Part shown: piece by piece, positions 1-9,470 of the stretch
How positions within the stretch are numbered: position 1 is the first letter of the stretch
Layout of the letters: each line of letters opens with the position of its first letter
Program-made: the position numbers and the translations under genes
Notes under the pieces: generated by a model
Seen by the model: the letters and a program-made list of their open reading frames with translations, nothing else
Databases searched by the model: none
What the model was told of the DNA's origin: nothing
From: Bacteroidia bacterium
GTDB taxonomy: Bacteria > Bacteroidota > Bacteroidia > B-17B0 > Aurantibacillaceae
Length of the DNA stretch: 48,115 nucleotides
NCBI GenBank assembly: GCA_025362575.1
Contig: JANYIQ010000040.1
Coordinates: 1-48,115, forward strand
Direction of reading: 5' to 3'

Positions 1-20
1 AATTTATTTAGGAATTAAAA

Positions 21-1223
21 ATGTTAGATCGTACCATATCTTTATACAGAACTTCCTTTACAGGGTTATCGTCTCAAACCTGGTTGTTATCATTCGTTAT
101 TTTGATCAACCGAAGCGGTACAATGGTAGTACCCTTTATGACGCTTTATTTAACCGGCCCCACCATGCAGCGAAGTTTGAGCGATGCAGGAACAGTAATG
201 GGTCTTTTTGGACTAGGAGCAATCATTGGCGCTTATTTTGGCGGAAAATTTACGGACAGGATCGGGTTTCATAAAGTTCAACTGATTACCTTGCTGGGTG
301 GTGGTATTATGTTCATCGTACTCGGACAGATAAGATCTTTTCCTTTGATCTGTTTATTTACTTTTTTATTAAGCCTGGTTAATGAAGCCTTCCGGCCGGC
401 CAATTCTTCGGCAATAGCACATTACAGTAAACCTGAGAACAGAACGCGTTCATATTCATTAAATCGTTTGGCCATTAATTTAGGCTGGGCAGTAGGAACT
501 TCCATTGGCGGAATAATTGCATCTTATAATTACGAATTATTATTTTGGGTAGATGGCATTACAAACATTTGCGCAGCCTTCGCTCTTTTTTTCTTTTTAA
601 AACCGAGTAAAGAAATTCATCTTGATAAAAAACAAAACGCGATCGAAATACCTTCGCGATCCGTTTATAAAGATAAAGTGTATTTATGGTTCATCTTTCT
701 TCTTACACTTTTTGCTGTTTGCTTTTTCCAGCTCTTCACCACAATTCCAAAATATTTCAGAGACGATCTTCATTTAACTGAACGTTACATTGGCTTGATA
801 ATGGCGCTTAACGGACTTTTAATAGTGATCCTTGAAATGGTTCTGGTGTATAGTTTAGAAGGTAAACGAAAAAATTTAATTTACATTTCAATAGGAGTTG
901 CGATCTGCGCGATGGCCTTCTTTTCACTATTGCTTCCCGGCAGCGGAAAAATGATCACGCTTATAATGATATTAATAATTACACTTGGCGAAATTATTGC
1001 AATGCCCTTCATGGCTTCGTTTTGGAGCAATCGTTGTGATGAAAAGAACCGTGGACAATACGCTGCCCTGTTTACAATGGCTTGGGGCATTGGACAAACA
1101 CTAGGACCATACTTATCATCGCATTTGGTAGAAGCTACAAACTTTCAGGTTCTATTTTTTGTGTTAGGAGGTATTTTACTCTTTTCCTCTTTTGGATTCT
1201 GGAAATTGAATAAAATTTCTTAA
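21..1223 (+). CDS. MFS transporter, MdtH/multidrug-exporter-like
   Basis: A 400-residue polytopic inner-membrane protein that very probably exports small molecules by proton antiport. The sequence shows about twelve hydrophobic segments. Near residues 70-85 it has the MFS motif A region (GGKFTDRIGFHK, the usual G-x3-D-R-x-G-x-(R/K) signature), with a second short basic loop near the middle (EGKRKN). Length matches the family. The ATG follows an A-rich leader with no obvious Shine-Dalgarno sequence, as usual in Bacteroidota. It converges with the PD40/OmpA gene and their stop codons are only three bases apart. The substrate cannot be read from the sequence. Confidence 0.85.
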   Translation: MLDRTISLYRTSFTGLSSQTWLLSFVILINRSGTMVVPFMTLYLTGPTMQRSLSDAGTVMGLFGLGAIIGAYFGGKFTDRIGFHKVQLITLLGGGIMFIVLGQIRSFPLICLFTFLLSLVNEAFRPANSSAIAHYSKPENRTRSYSLNRLAINLGWAVGTSIGGIIASYNYELLFWVDGITNICAAFALFFFLKPSKEIHLDKKQNAIEIPSRSVYKDKVYLWFIFLLTLFAVCFFQLFTTIPKYFRDDLHLTERYIGLIMALNGLLIVILEMVLVYSLEGKRKNLIYISIGVAICAMAFFSLLLPGSGKMITLIMILIITLGEIIAMPFMASFWSNRCDEKNRGQYAALFTMAWGIGQTLGPYLSSHLVEATNFQVLFFVLGGILLFSSFGFWKLNKIS

Positions 1224-1226
1224 GCC

Positions 1227-3209
1227 TTATTTCCCGGTAACTTTAAATTCCGTTCTACGGTTCTTAGCTTTATTCTCAGGAGTATCGTTAGCCACTTTAG
1301 GTCTTGTTTCGGCATAACCCTTGAAACTCAAACGACCCGCGCCTATTTTACCATTAGTAATTAAGTAATCATAAACCGCTTTGGCACGATTGGTAGAAAG
1401 TGTTTTATTGAATACTTTATCTCCGCTATTATCCGTATGACCACCTAACTCGATCTTCACACTTGGATTTTTTGTTAAGAAATTAATGAGTTTATCTAAC
1501 TCTGCTTTACTTTCCGGTTTCAGATCCCATTTATTCACATCAAAAAATACGTTCTTCAATTCCACGGTACTTCCTGTATCGATAGGCTGAAGCGGGATAT
1601 CGAGCAAATAAGGCTTATTAAAATCAGTTACATTTCCTTTTAATGAAAAGTTATCACTGTAAAATAAAAACCCATCACGGTTCACGTTCACCAAATAATT
1701 CTTTGTTCCGGTAAGTGTTACCAAAAATTGTCCGCTTTTATCAGTATAATTTGTTGTTGCATTTTTTTGTGTTTCAAGATCAATTAATTCAAAGCGGGCC
1801 TCTAAAGGTTCTTTGGTTACTGCATTGTAAATTTTTCCTTTAACATAGGTAAGTTTTTCGGGGCGACTTTCTTTTGGTAATTCAAACTGATAAATATCCA
1901 AGCCTCCAAAACCACCTTTTCGTTCGCTGGCCATGTATGCTATTTGTCCGCTGGGATCAACCAAAAAACTATTTTCATCTTCCTCTGTATTGATGGGATA
2001 TCCAAGATTCACAGCCTTTCCCCAGGTTCCATCAGCTTGGCGTTTACTCACAAAAATATCTTGTCTACCCATTCCCGGATGTCCGTCGCTGCTGAAATAA
2101 AGGGTTTGATTATCAGGGTGAATGAAAACACTTTCTTCTTCGCCTGTTGAATTTACGGTTTCAGGTAATTTAACCGGCATTCCAAATTTTCCATCGTAAC
2201 CAATTTCACTCATGTAAATATCAACGTTCTTGGTTCCTTCACGTGTATGAAATCCACGAATAAAATACAATGTTTTTCCATCGCTGCTAAAGCTTGGTTG
2301 AGTTTCCCAATTGGCAGAATTTATTGGTGAACCCAAATTTCCGGGGCGGCTCCATTTGCCATTTACTTTTTGAGAGAAAAATATATCGCAACTTCCTAAT
2401 CCTTTTGCATTACCTCCTAAATATGTTCCGCCCATTTCTTCACAAGCTGCAAAGAACATCAAATTACCATCGGCCGAAAGCGTTGGCGCACCTTCGTTAC
2501 CCATTGAGTTGATAGATAATAAGGGTTGAGCGGTTGTCCATTTACCTGCCGCATCTTTTTTAGAAGTATAAAAATCTTCCTGACCACCACCACCCTCTTG
2601 CTTAATGCTTCGCGTGAACATGAATAATTTTGCATCGGCTGTTAATGCCGGAAAATATTCTGACTCGGCAGAATTGATCTCAGGGCCAACATTAACAAGA
2701 TTGAATGGTACAGGATGTTTCTTTGCTTCAATACCAAAGTTGGCATTCAGCAAATAGGCTTTTGCAGCTTCTTTGCTATCCGGACTTACTCTTTCAAATT
2801 TTAAATATTCTTCAAGATGTTTTTTGGCACCGTCATAATCGGCAATGGTCAATTCAGCCATCCCGCAATCTAAAAAATTGCGTGGGAAAAATTTTGGATT
2901 CAACTCTAATGCTTTTCTTAAATGCTCAACGCCTTCTATTTTTTTATTTTGCTCCATATAAAGGTAGCCCAAACCAATGTGAGGTTCCACAAAAGTGGGA
3001 TCTTCTTTTATGGCTTTTAAAAATGCTTCTTCTGCTTTTCCATCAACATGCCCTTCGTAATACTTCTTTGCTTCTTCCTGATATTTTATTGCTTTTTTAT
3101 TGCTGCTGGTATAAGTTCCGGGAGGAAGATTCCCTTGAGACAAAGCCGAAAAAGAAATGAATAAAGATCCAATTAAAAAAATTATTGAAAAACGAAATTG
3201 CATACTCAT
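1227..3209 (-). CDS. TPR / PD40 beta-propeller / OmpA-family surface protein
   Basis: A 660-residue exported envelope protein. It has an N-terminal signal peptide (about residues 1-25, ending FSALSQG), TPR repeats at about 30-160 (YLYMEQNKKIEG, HLRKALELNPKFF), a run of WD40-like PD40 repeats at about 180-450 (SADGNLMFFA, SSDGKTLYFI, HPDNQTLYFSSDG), a carboxypeptidase-regulatory-like beta domain at about 460-540, and a C-terminal OmpA peptidoglycan-binding domain (FFDVNKWDL, GGHTDNSGD, NRRTEFKV). Bacteroidota encode many of these; some are gliding or T9SS factors (PorE-like), others are of unknown role. It is last in a four-gene minus-strand run with the M61, CPBP and STAS-like genes. An alternative ATG lies two codons downstream. 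Confidence 0.9.
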   Translation of the reverse strand: MSMQFRFSIIFLIGSLFISFSALSQGNLPPGTYTSSNKKAIKYQEEAKKYYEGHVDGKAEEAFLKAIKEDPTFVEPHIGLGYLYMEQNKKIEGVEHLRKALELNPKFFPRNFLDCGMAELTIADYDGAKKHLEEYLKFERVSPDSKEAAKAYLLNANFGIEAKKHPVPFNLVNVGPEINSAESEYFPALTADAKLFMFTRSIKQEGGGGQEDFYTSKKDAAGKWTTAQPLLSINSMGNEGAPTLSADGNLMFFAACEEMGGTYLGGNAKGLGSCDIFFSQKVNGKWSRPGNLGSPINSANWETQPSFSSDGKTLYFIRGFHTREGTKNVDIYMSEIGYDGKFGMPVKLPETVNSTGEEESVFIHPDNQTLYFSSDGHPGMGRQDIFVSKRQADGTWGKAVNLGYPINTEEDENSFLVDPSGQIAYMASERKGGFGGLDIYQFELPKESRPEKLTYVKGKIYNAVTKEPLEARFELIDLETQKNATTNYTDKSGQFLVTLTGTKNYLVNVNRDGFLFYSDNFSLKGNVTDFNKPYLLDIPLQPIDTGSTVELKNVFFDVNKWDLKPESKAELDKLINFLTKNPSVKIELGGHTDNSGDKVFNKTLSTNRAKAVYDYLITNGKIGAGRLSFKGYAETRPKVANDTPENKAKNRRTEFKVTGK

Positions 3210-3221
3210 TCTGATTTAATA

Positions 3222-5072
3222 TTATTGAATTCCGAGCCAGGCTCTGCGTGCGGTTATTTGCTTATCGTTTGCGTCTTTAACAATATCAATGATGTTTGTT
3301 TCTGTAACTTTCACTTTTCTAACCTTAGCGCTTAACTCTTTCAGTTTGTATTTTCCCTTTTTGCCTTTGCGATAAACACCTATAGTTAATTTTTCTCCAA
3401 CTTTTGTTGTTCCCATAAAATCGCCGATCACTTCCTGAGCATTTTCGATGGTCAACAAACGATTATTAAAAGAATACAATTCATCACCAACTTTATATCC
3501 AAAATCCTTACCAAAATCGTCAAGGTTAGCAAGATCAATGATCACAAGGCGTTTAGTGCTATCGTTATAACCTATTCCCATACCGCCAAGAGTAACTGTT
3601 TCAGTTTGGCGTTCTTTAATTAATTCTAACCCCACCATTTTAAAGATCTCAACCATAGGTAAAGGTTTATGGCCGGCAACGCAATCATCAAGGAATTTTC
3701 TTACTTCAGGAAATGTCAATTTTTCGATGTCGCCAAAAAGATCTTTGTCTTTGAATGATTTGTTCTTACCGTAAGTTTTGGCGAGATCTTTCATTAAATT
3801 CTGGGTTCCGTATTCTCCATTGCTGTAATAACGACACATAATATCTAAACACATTCCAATGAGTGCCCCTTTTTCGTAAACATTATTATATTGTTTGTGA
3901 TAATGCGGCGTTAAAACATTTTTGCTCATGTAGGTGAAAGAGCATGTGTCGTTGTACTGATCGAGTGAATTATTATATTTCTCCATCATCACTTGAAAAA
4001 ACACATCGTAACCTATTAATCCTGATTTAACCTGAGCATGATGAGCCGCATATTCGGTTAAGCCTTCATACAACCATAAATGTTCGCTCATTTTAGGTTC
4101 GTTAAAATCAAAATTCCCGATCTCGTCGGCATGAATGTTCAAAGGTGTAACAATATGAAAAAATTCGTGTGCGCTCACATCGCGAATGGTTTGCGCAATG
4201 GAAAGCGTATCCATTTCAGGTAAAACATAGAATGAAGAATATGAATGTTCTAAAGCGCCTGAAGCGCCCGATAATGTTGACTTATCCGTAAAATAAAACA
4301 AAAAGGCATATTTTTCAACCGGTAAATTACCATCCAAATAATCACGTTGCGCGCTCAAAAGTTGGCTTAAGGTATTAGCAGCAAATTTTGAAGTGATCAC
4401 TTTATTAGGAGAATAAACCGAGACTAGAACTTTTGTGTTCGCTACCATAATGGTAGTGGTATCGGCAGGACAATACAAGATCGGGGAATCTACCAGATCA
4501 TGATAATCAAAAACAGAAATAACATCTTTTGATGCTCCAACTTTTAAGTTTGTTAATCCTGTTGAAGGGAAAAATCCAAAAGGTTTATCGAATTCCAGAA
4601 TAAAATTACGATCCGTTAATCCGGTAAAGTATCCGAAAAAACCATGTGTATTAAAAACAAAATTTTTGTCTTTCTCGATGTTCGTACCAGCCGGTTCAAA
4701 TACTACTTTCTCGGAAATTTTGGTGTCCCAGCTATCTTCTACCTGATAGCTTATTTGTTCGATCTGATTTGCCGGTGAAAATTTATAAGTATCGCTATTT
4801 ACTTTTTCAACTTTAATAACGGTGCCATTTTTTCCGGTTGCCTTAACATTACTGATGAATCTTCCAAAATTATAAACTTCGTAAGTACCAGGAACCATTG
4901 CCGGAAAATTAAATACGGCTTCGTTCTCGCGGATATCAGGTGGCGTTAACTCAACGGTAAGTTTATCATCTGTAACATTATTCAAGTTAATATGATAATG
5001 GTAATCTTTATCCGCCAAACAAAGTTGCGATGAAATTGCAAAAACGAATCCAAATAGAATATGCCTGATCAT
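3222..5072 (-). CDS. M61 family glycyl-aminopeptidase-like metallopeptidase with PDZ domain
   Basis: A 616-residue exported peptidase. The N terminus is a signal peptide (about 20 residues). A beta-rich M61 N-terminal domain is followed by a zincin core with HEFFH (AHEFFHIVTPLNI, about residue 300) and the downstream glutamate motif GLTEY (about 340), which together supply the zinc ligands of family M61. A PDZ-like domain follows at about 480-580 (GGMGIGYNDS, GYKVGDELYSFNNR). This matches the family architecture and length. It is 6 bp downstream of the CPBP gene and 12 bp upstream of the PD40/OmpA gene, so the three are probably co-transcribed. Periplasmic peptide trimming is the likely role; the substrate is unknown. 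Confidence 0.9.
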   Translation of the reverse strand: MIRHILFGFVFAISSQLCLADKDYHYHINLNNVTDDKLTVELTPPDIRENEAVFNFPAMVPGTYEVYNFGRFISNVKATGKNGTVIKVEKVNSDTYKFSPANQIEQISYQVEDSWDTKISEKVVFEPAGTNIEKDKNFVFNTHGFFGYFTGLTDRNFILEFDKPFGFFPSTGLTNLKVGASKDVISVFDYHDLVDSPILYCPADTTTIMVANTKVLVSVYSPNKVITSKFAANTLSQLLSAQRDYLDGNLPVEKYAFLFYFTDKSTLSGASGALEHSYSSFYVLPEMDTLSIAQTIRDVSAHEFFHIVTPLNIHADEIGNFDFNEPKMSEHLWLYEGLTEYAAHHAQVKSGLIGYDVFFQVMMEKYNNSLDQYNDTCSFTYMSKNVLTPHYHKQYNNVYEKGALIGMCLDIMCRYYSNGEYGTQNLMKDLAKTYGKNKSFKDKDLFGDIEKLTFPEVRKFLDDCVAGHKPLPMVEIFKMVGLELIKERQTETVTLGGMGIGYNDSTKRLVIIDLANLDDFGKDFGYKVGDELYSFNNRLLTIENAQEVIGDFMGTTKVGEKLTIGVYRKGKKGKYKLKELSAKVRKVKVTETNIIDIVKDANDKQITARRAWLGIQ

Positions 5073-5078
5073 TCCGAT

Positions 5079-6068
5079 TTATTTAATTAGCAAGGTAAAG
5101 TTTTTCCAGCGATATTTTTGCCAAAATATTATAAAAGTAATGGCTGCCATTACAAACCAGGTAAAGAGCTCTCCGGTTGGGTTTTCGCTGCCCGCCACAA
5201 AAATAGCATCGGTTTGTAATACGCCGTTTGGCGAGGTTACCAGCAATGAAGAGATCACGTTATTTGCGCAATGTATACCTAAAGCAAGCTCAAGACCTTC
5301 ATCCAAAAGTGTAATGGCGCCCAAAAAGAAACCAAAAAAAGCATAGTACGGTAACATCACTTCCCAGCCATGGGCTTTGGCTTCGGGATTGCTCATGTGA
5401 ACCCATCCAAATAAAAAAGAAGTCATGATGAGCGGCGTAATTGCGTTTTTAGTGATCTGAGAAAAACCTTGCATCAGGTATCCTCTGAAAATAATTTCTT
5501 CAGTACTGGTTTGAATGGGCATTAAAACAACTGTTACCAACATTAAAACAAAAAAATCAGCTGCTTTGAATTGTACGGTTATACTGTTCTTATTCGTAAA
5601 ATAACTAATAAGCGTAGAAATTATGATGAGAACCGTCCACACTAAAAAGGCAAAGAAGAAACGTTTAAAGCGAATATTATCCCAAGCCGTAACAATACTT
5701 TTAAAAGGTTTTTTATGGATCTTTGTTACTGCAATGTAAAGGCCGATAAATGTAAAAATGAACATGCCTAAGAGTAAAGCTAGAAACAGATTTTTATTAA
5801 TACCAATCTTTTCGGGATTAAATAATAACATTGGATCAGCCTGAATTTGTGGCAAGGTAAATCCGCTGTTGAAAGCAGCAGCCACCAAAGGAATGATCAT
5901 GAAGAACTGAAACAGTACATATCCAAAAACAGCAGCGCAAACACCAAAAACATACATCCATAATTGGTTTGAGCCATTTACAAATCCGGCATTCAAAAAC
6001 AGATTATTGAAAGGCAATGTTGATGGTGCGGGTTCTCGTTCAGGAAGTGTTTCTTGGTTAAGTTCCAT
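5079..6068 (-). CDS. CPBP family intramembrane glutamic metalloprotease
   Basis: A 329-residue membrane protein with about eight hydrophobic segments. The C-terminal half carries the CPBP/Abi signature: EEIIFRG (motif 1, EExxxR, about residue 190), FLFGWVH (motif 2 with its histidine, about 220) and the motif with GIHCANN (about 265). This is the family of eukaryotic CAAX prenyl endopeptidase Rce1 and bacterial bacteriocin-immunity-like proteases. The N terminus is cytosolic and proline-rich. Start ATG at 6068 follows the STAS-like gene by 44 bp, consistent with one minus-strand transcription unit. The substrate is not evident. Confidence 0.9.
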   Translation of the reverse strand: MELNQETLPEREPAPSTLPFNNLFLNAGFVNGSNQLWMYVFGVCAAVFGYVLFQFFMIIPLVAAAFNSGFTLPQIQADPMLLFNPEKIGINKNLFLALLLGMFIFTFIGLYIAVTKIHKKPFKSIVTAWDNIRFKRFFFAFLVWTVLIIISTLISYFTNKNSITVQFKAADFFVLMLVTVVLMPIQTSTEEIIFRGYLMQGFSQITKNAITPLIMTSFLFGWVHMSNPEAKAHGWEVMLPYYAFFGFFLGAITLLDEGLELALGIHCANNVISSLLVTSPNGVLQTDAIFVAGSENPTGELFTWFVMAAITFIIFWQKYRWKNFTLLIK

Positions 6069-6112
6069 AATGATGCTAAATTAAGCTTTATGTTCAAGGT
6101 AAGAAAACTTAA

Positions 6113-6580
6113 TTACGTGTTCGCAACCTTATCCTCGACCATGATTTTATCATTTACAAGAATTTCATTTATCCATTTTATGGCCTCTTTTTCCTCAGTA
6201 AATAATTTTGTTGGAAAAAAAGGTTTATGGGTTATGATAAAAAAATTCCCAATTATTCTTGTCGCTAAAGAATCTACCATAACTGCCATAGCTGACATGT
6301 GGTCACCCATTTCCTTACTGGCGTAAAAATCACGGACCTCTTTGGTATGATCGGTATAATTTCTTGAATCTGCCAAAACCGGAACCTTGGCATAATTAAC
6401 CATTTTTGCCGCCACTTCAAAATCATGCTTCGCATCCTCTAATTGGATGTCGGAACCTGACTTAGTTGTAACCCTTAAAAAGCCTTCCTTTGGATCAAAG
6501 GTAATGATTGAATTATTCGTCTCAGATCTTAACATTTCAGCAATAAATATAAATATATTTTTTGAGTTTACTTCAATCAT
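6113..6580 (-). CDS. STAS/SpoIIAA-like protein of unknown function
   Basis: A 155-residue soluble protein. It shows alternating short strands and amphipathic helices typical of a STAS/SEC14-like fold: VPVLADSRNYT near the middle (beta strand then an Asp-Ser turn) and AVMVDSLATRIIGNFF followed by PTKLFTEEKEAIKWI, a pattern I associate with Bacteroidota STAS-like proteins of the MTH1-regulator type. No catalytic motif is visible. It diverges from the cytochrome c peroxidase gene across only 33 bp. Fold assignment rests on pattern only. Confidence 0.6.
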   Translation of the reverse strand: MIEVNSKNIFIFIAEMLRSETNNSIITFDPKEGFLRVTTKSGSDIQLEDAKHDFEVAAKMVNYAKVPVLADSRNYTDHTKEVRDFYASKEMGDHMSAMAVMVDSLATRIIGNFFIITHKPFFPTKLFTEEKEAIKWINEILVNDKIMVEDKVANT

Positions 6581-6613
6581 GTTTTTTTAGTATTATTCGC
6601 ATAAATTTGTATC

Positions 6614-7582
6614 ATGAAGAGTTTGTTCGCCTTTTGCCTTTTTTCATTGCTTATTACATCCTGCAAGAGTGATGAGACTAAATTAAAAGACCCTGCAACC
6701 AGCGAACAACTAGGCGAATTACTGTTCTTTGACCCCATTTTATCAAGCGACAGCACTATTTCATGTGCCTCTTGCCATAAACCTGAATTTGCCTTTGCAG
6801 ATAATGCTGCCGTAAGCAAGGGTGTTGGAGGAAAAAAAGGAGACAGAAACGCGCCAAGTTGCATGAATCTTACCTTCCGAAATTTCATGTTCTGGGATGG
6901 CAGAATGGAAACATTGGAAGAACAAGCCTTGGGCCCAATTGAAAATCCTGTGGAAATGAATTTACCGTTAAGTGAAGTCATTAATCGCTTATACCGGCAT
7001 AAACAATACACCACTTTTTTCATGAACATTTATGGTAAACAACCCAACCGTGAAAACATTGCAAAAGCCATTGCGGATTACGAACGCACTTTAGAAACCA
7101 ATAATACTGCCTTTGACGACTACATGCAAAAAGGCGATACAAGTGAGTTTTCCAAGTCAGCGCAGCGCGGACAGGAAATATTTAACGTAAAAGGAAAATG
7201 TTTTGAATGCCATTTTGGTCCCGACTTTACCAACGATCAGTTCCGTAACCTTGGTTTGTTTAATGGTAAGGATCTTAATGACAGCGGAAGATTTAAAGTA
7301 ACACGGAAGCCTGAAGATATAGGAAGATTTAAAACTCCGGGCTTGCGTAACATCTCTATGACCGCGCCTTACATGCATAATGGCATGCACAAAACACTGA
7401 AAGAAGTAATTGATTATTATGATGAACCTGATAAATTCGTTAAGAACAGCGTTAACCGCGATACTCTATTAAATAAACCTTTGAATTTAACCGATCAGGA
7501 TAAAAAAGATCTGGAGAATTTTTTATTGACCTTAACCGACAGAAGATTTTTGAAGAAAGAAGCTGAAAAAACTTCCCATTAG
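6614..7582 (+). CDS. Di-haem cytochrome c peroxidase (CcpA/MauG-type) lipoprotein
   Basis: A 322-residue periplasmic, probably lipid-anchored enzyme reducing hydrogen peroxide with electrons from cytochromes. The signal peptide ends in a lipobox-like LLITSCKS (Cys about residue 17). Two haem-binding CxxCH motifs are present: CASCH (about residue 55) and CFECH (about 195). The family segments are conserved, including FWDGRMETLEEQALGPIENP and APYMHNGMHKTLKEVIDYYD. Length fits the family. It ends three bases from the convergent GT9 gene. A TAAATTTG box (6602-6609) lies unusually close to the ATG. Confidence 0.92.
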   Translation: MKSLFAFCLFSLLITSCKSDETKLKDPATSEQLGELLFFDPILSSDSTISCASCHKPEFAFADNAAVSKGVGGKKGDRNAPSCMNLTFRNFMFWDGRMETLEEQALGPIENPVEMNLPLSEVINRLYRHKQYTTFFMNIYGKQPNRENIAKAIADYERTLETNNTAFDDYMQKGDTSEFSKSAQRGQEIFNVKGKCFECHFGPDFTNDQFRNLGLFNGKDLNDSGRFKVTRKPEDIGRFKTPGLRNISMTAPYMHNGMHKTLKEVIDYYDEPDKFVKNSVNRDTLLNKPLNLTDQDKKDLENFLLTLTDRRFLKKEAEKTSH

Positions 7583-7585
7583 AAA

Positions 7586-8566
7586 TTAAATTCCGGAAAG
7601 ATCAATTTCTTTCCCGCATTTAAAATGGCCTTTAGGACATGCCGTATAACCGTGCAATCCACAAGGGCGACAATCTAAATTCTTTAGTTCAAGTATTTTT
7701 GAATTATCGGAAAGCGGACCGAAACCGTAAGCAGGAACAGTAGAACAGAAAAAAGCAGTAACCGGTGCATTAACCGAAGATGCTAAATGCAAAGGGGCGC
7801 TATCGTTAACATAATTCATTTGCGCATCTTTCATTAAAGCGCAAGACTCCAGTAAAGATAAACTGCCTGCTAAGTTTTGTATTGAACCATGTTTACTCGT
7901 TGTTTTTATTTCTTCGCAAAGCGCTTCATCATTTGGAGCGCCCAATAAATAAATTGTTGTACCCGGTATAATTGCTTTGCACAACTCGATCCATTTCTCT
8001 TTTGGTAATTGCTTGGTGAACCATACTGATGATGGTGCCATGCAAACAAAAGGAGATGACTTCAAACTATTTACTTTCTCAAATTGAACTGCACTTGGAT
8101 ATAATTTTGGTTTGAAAACTTTTGGATCCGTAATGTTTTCGATCAGTTGATTATAGCGTTCTGTTTCGTGAGTACCATTACCGATTACATGCTTAATATT
8201 AGTATTGAACAAGAATGAAAAAGGATTTTGTTTGTAACCCGCCGTGTACTTAGCTCCCGAAAAAGCAGTTAGAAAGCCTGAGCTCGCATAACGATGAAGG
8301 TTGATGACCGCATCGAATTTTTGATCTTTGATCTTTTTACGAAGTTTAAAAAGCGAAGCATATTTTCCTTCCTGCTTGTTCCAGACCAGAACTTCTTTTA
8401 AAAAAGGGTGTTGTTCGTACAAAGTTTCATTTCCTTTTCTAACCAAAATGGAGAGTTGCGAATCCGGATAAAAGGCATGTAATTTTTCAAGTACAGATGA
8501 AGCAAGGATCGCATCTCCGATAAAAGCGGTTTGTATGACCAGTATTTTTTTCAGCTCGATCTTCAA
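7586..8566 (-). CDS. Glycosyltransferase family 9 (heptosyltransferase-like)
   Basis: A 326-residue GT-B-fold enzyme, likely adding a heptose or related sugar to LPS core at the cytosolic face of the inner membrane. The N terminus KKILVIQTAFIGDAI is the GT9 nucleotide-sugar fold signature. The second half has the donor-site region SAPLHLASSVNAPVTAFF, and the C terminus has CRPCGLHGYTACPKGHFKC, typical of Bacteroidota WaaF-like proteins. There is no ATG before the conserved start; TTG at 8566 is the best start. It is 28 bp downstream of dapD in the same orientation. Confidence 0.9.
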   Translation of the reverse strand: MKIELKKILVIQTAFIGDAILASSVLEKLHAFYPDSQLSILVRKGNETLYEQHPFLKEVLVWNKQEGKYASLFKLRKKIKDQKFDAVINLHRYASSGFLTAFSGAKYTAGYKQNPFSFLFNTNIKHVIGNGTHETERYNQLIENITDPKVFKPKLYPSAVQFEKVNSLKSSPFVCMAPSSVWFTKQLPKEKWIELCKAIIPGTTIYLLGAPNDEALCEEIKTTSKHGSIQNLAGSLSLLESCALMKDAQMNYVNDSAPLHLASSVNAPVTAFFCSTVPAYGFGPLSDNSKILELKNLDCRPCGLHGYTACPKGHFKCGKEIDLSGI

Positions 8567-8594
8567 TGCCTTTGATTATTTTGAGAATAAAATT

Positions 8595-9404
8595 CTAAAC
8601 AGCAACATTATGTTCACGTAATGCATCGTTAAGCGATGTTTTAAGATCGGTACTGGCTTTGCGGCGACCAATAATGAGCGCGCAAGGCACCTGAAACTCA
8701 CCTGCAGGAAATTTCTTGGTATAAGAACCCGGAATAACCACACAGCGTTCAGGAACATAACCTTTGGTCTCAATTGGTTTTTCGCCGGTAACATCAATAA
8801 TTTTTGTTGACATGGTGAGAACAACATTTGCACCAAGAACAGCTTCTTTCCCCACTCTTACACCTTCCACAACAATGCATCGCGAACCGATGAAACAATC
8901 GTCTTCAATAATTACCGGTGCTGCCTGAACAGGTTCTAAAACTCCGCCAATACCAACACCTCCGCTTAAATGAACATTCTTTCCGATCTGTGCGCAGCTT
9001 CCAACGGTTGCCCAGGTATCCACCATAGTGCCGCTATCCACAAAAGCTCCAATATTTACATAACTAGGCATCATGATCACGCCTTTTGCTAAATATGCTC
9101 CATAACGAGCAATAGCATGAGGCACCACACGAACTCCAAGTTCTGCATAATTCTTTTTTAGTGCCATTTTATCATGAAATTCAAGTGGCCCAATTTCGAT
9201 CGTTTCCATTTTACGGATAGGAAAATACATGATAACTGCTTTCTTTACCCAGTCGTTCACTTTCCAACTGCCATCTGCCAATGGTTCAGCTACGCGAAGT
9301 TTTCCTTTATCGAGAAGTTCAATAACTTCGTTAATTGTTTTTTGTGTTGAAGCTTCCTTTAAAAGCTCTCTGTTTAGCCAAGCGGCTTCAATTATAGTTT
9401 GCAT
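8595..9404 (-). CDS. dapD: 2,3,4,5-tetrahydropyridine-2,6-dicarboxylate N-succinyltransferase
   Basis: A 269-residue cytosolic enzyme of the succinylase branch of lysine/meso-diaminopimelate synthesis, transferring succinate from succinyl-CoA to tetrahydrodipicolinate. The centre is a left-handed beta-helix of hexapeptide repeats (about residues 100-220: GAYLAKGVIMMPSYVNIGA, VDTWATVGSCAQIG, GGVGIGGVLEP). Length and sequence match the DapD family throughout. A TTG lies four codons upstream in frame (9416), but ATG at 9404 gives the standard N terminus MQTIIEAAW. Its neighbour is the GT9 gene. Confidence 0.96.
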   Translation of the reverse strand: MQTIIEAAWLNRELLKEASTQKTINEVIELLDKGKLRVAEPLADGSWKVNDWVKKAVIMYFPIRKMETIEIGPLEFHDKMALKKNYAELGVRVVPHAIARYGAYLAKGVIMMPSYVNIGAFVDSGTMVDTWATVGSCAQIGKNVHLSGGVGIGGVLEPVQAAPVIIEDDCFIGSRCIVVEGVRVGKEAVLGANVVLTMSTKIIDVTGEKPIETKGYVPERCVVIPGSYTKKFPAGEFQVPCALIIGRRKASTDLKTSLNDALREHNVAV

Positions 9405-9470
9405 ATCAAGGTGCAAGTTAAGAATTTTTTAAAAACAGGATTTAAAAACAAATAATTAATATTGTATATA

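Noticed and set aside
2705-3160. 151-codon plus-strand frame
   Set aside because: It is a shadow of the PD40/OmpA gene, whose domains are clear on the other strand.
6602-6609. TAAATTTG as promoter of the cytochrome c peroxidase gene
   Set aside because: It is only four bases from the ATG and has no TTG at the right distance, so I do not call it a promoter.
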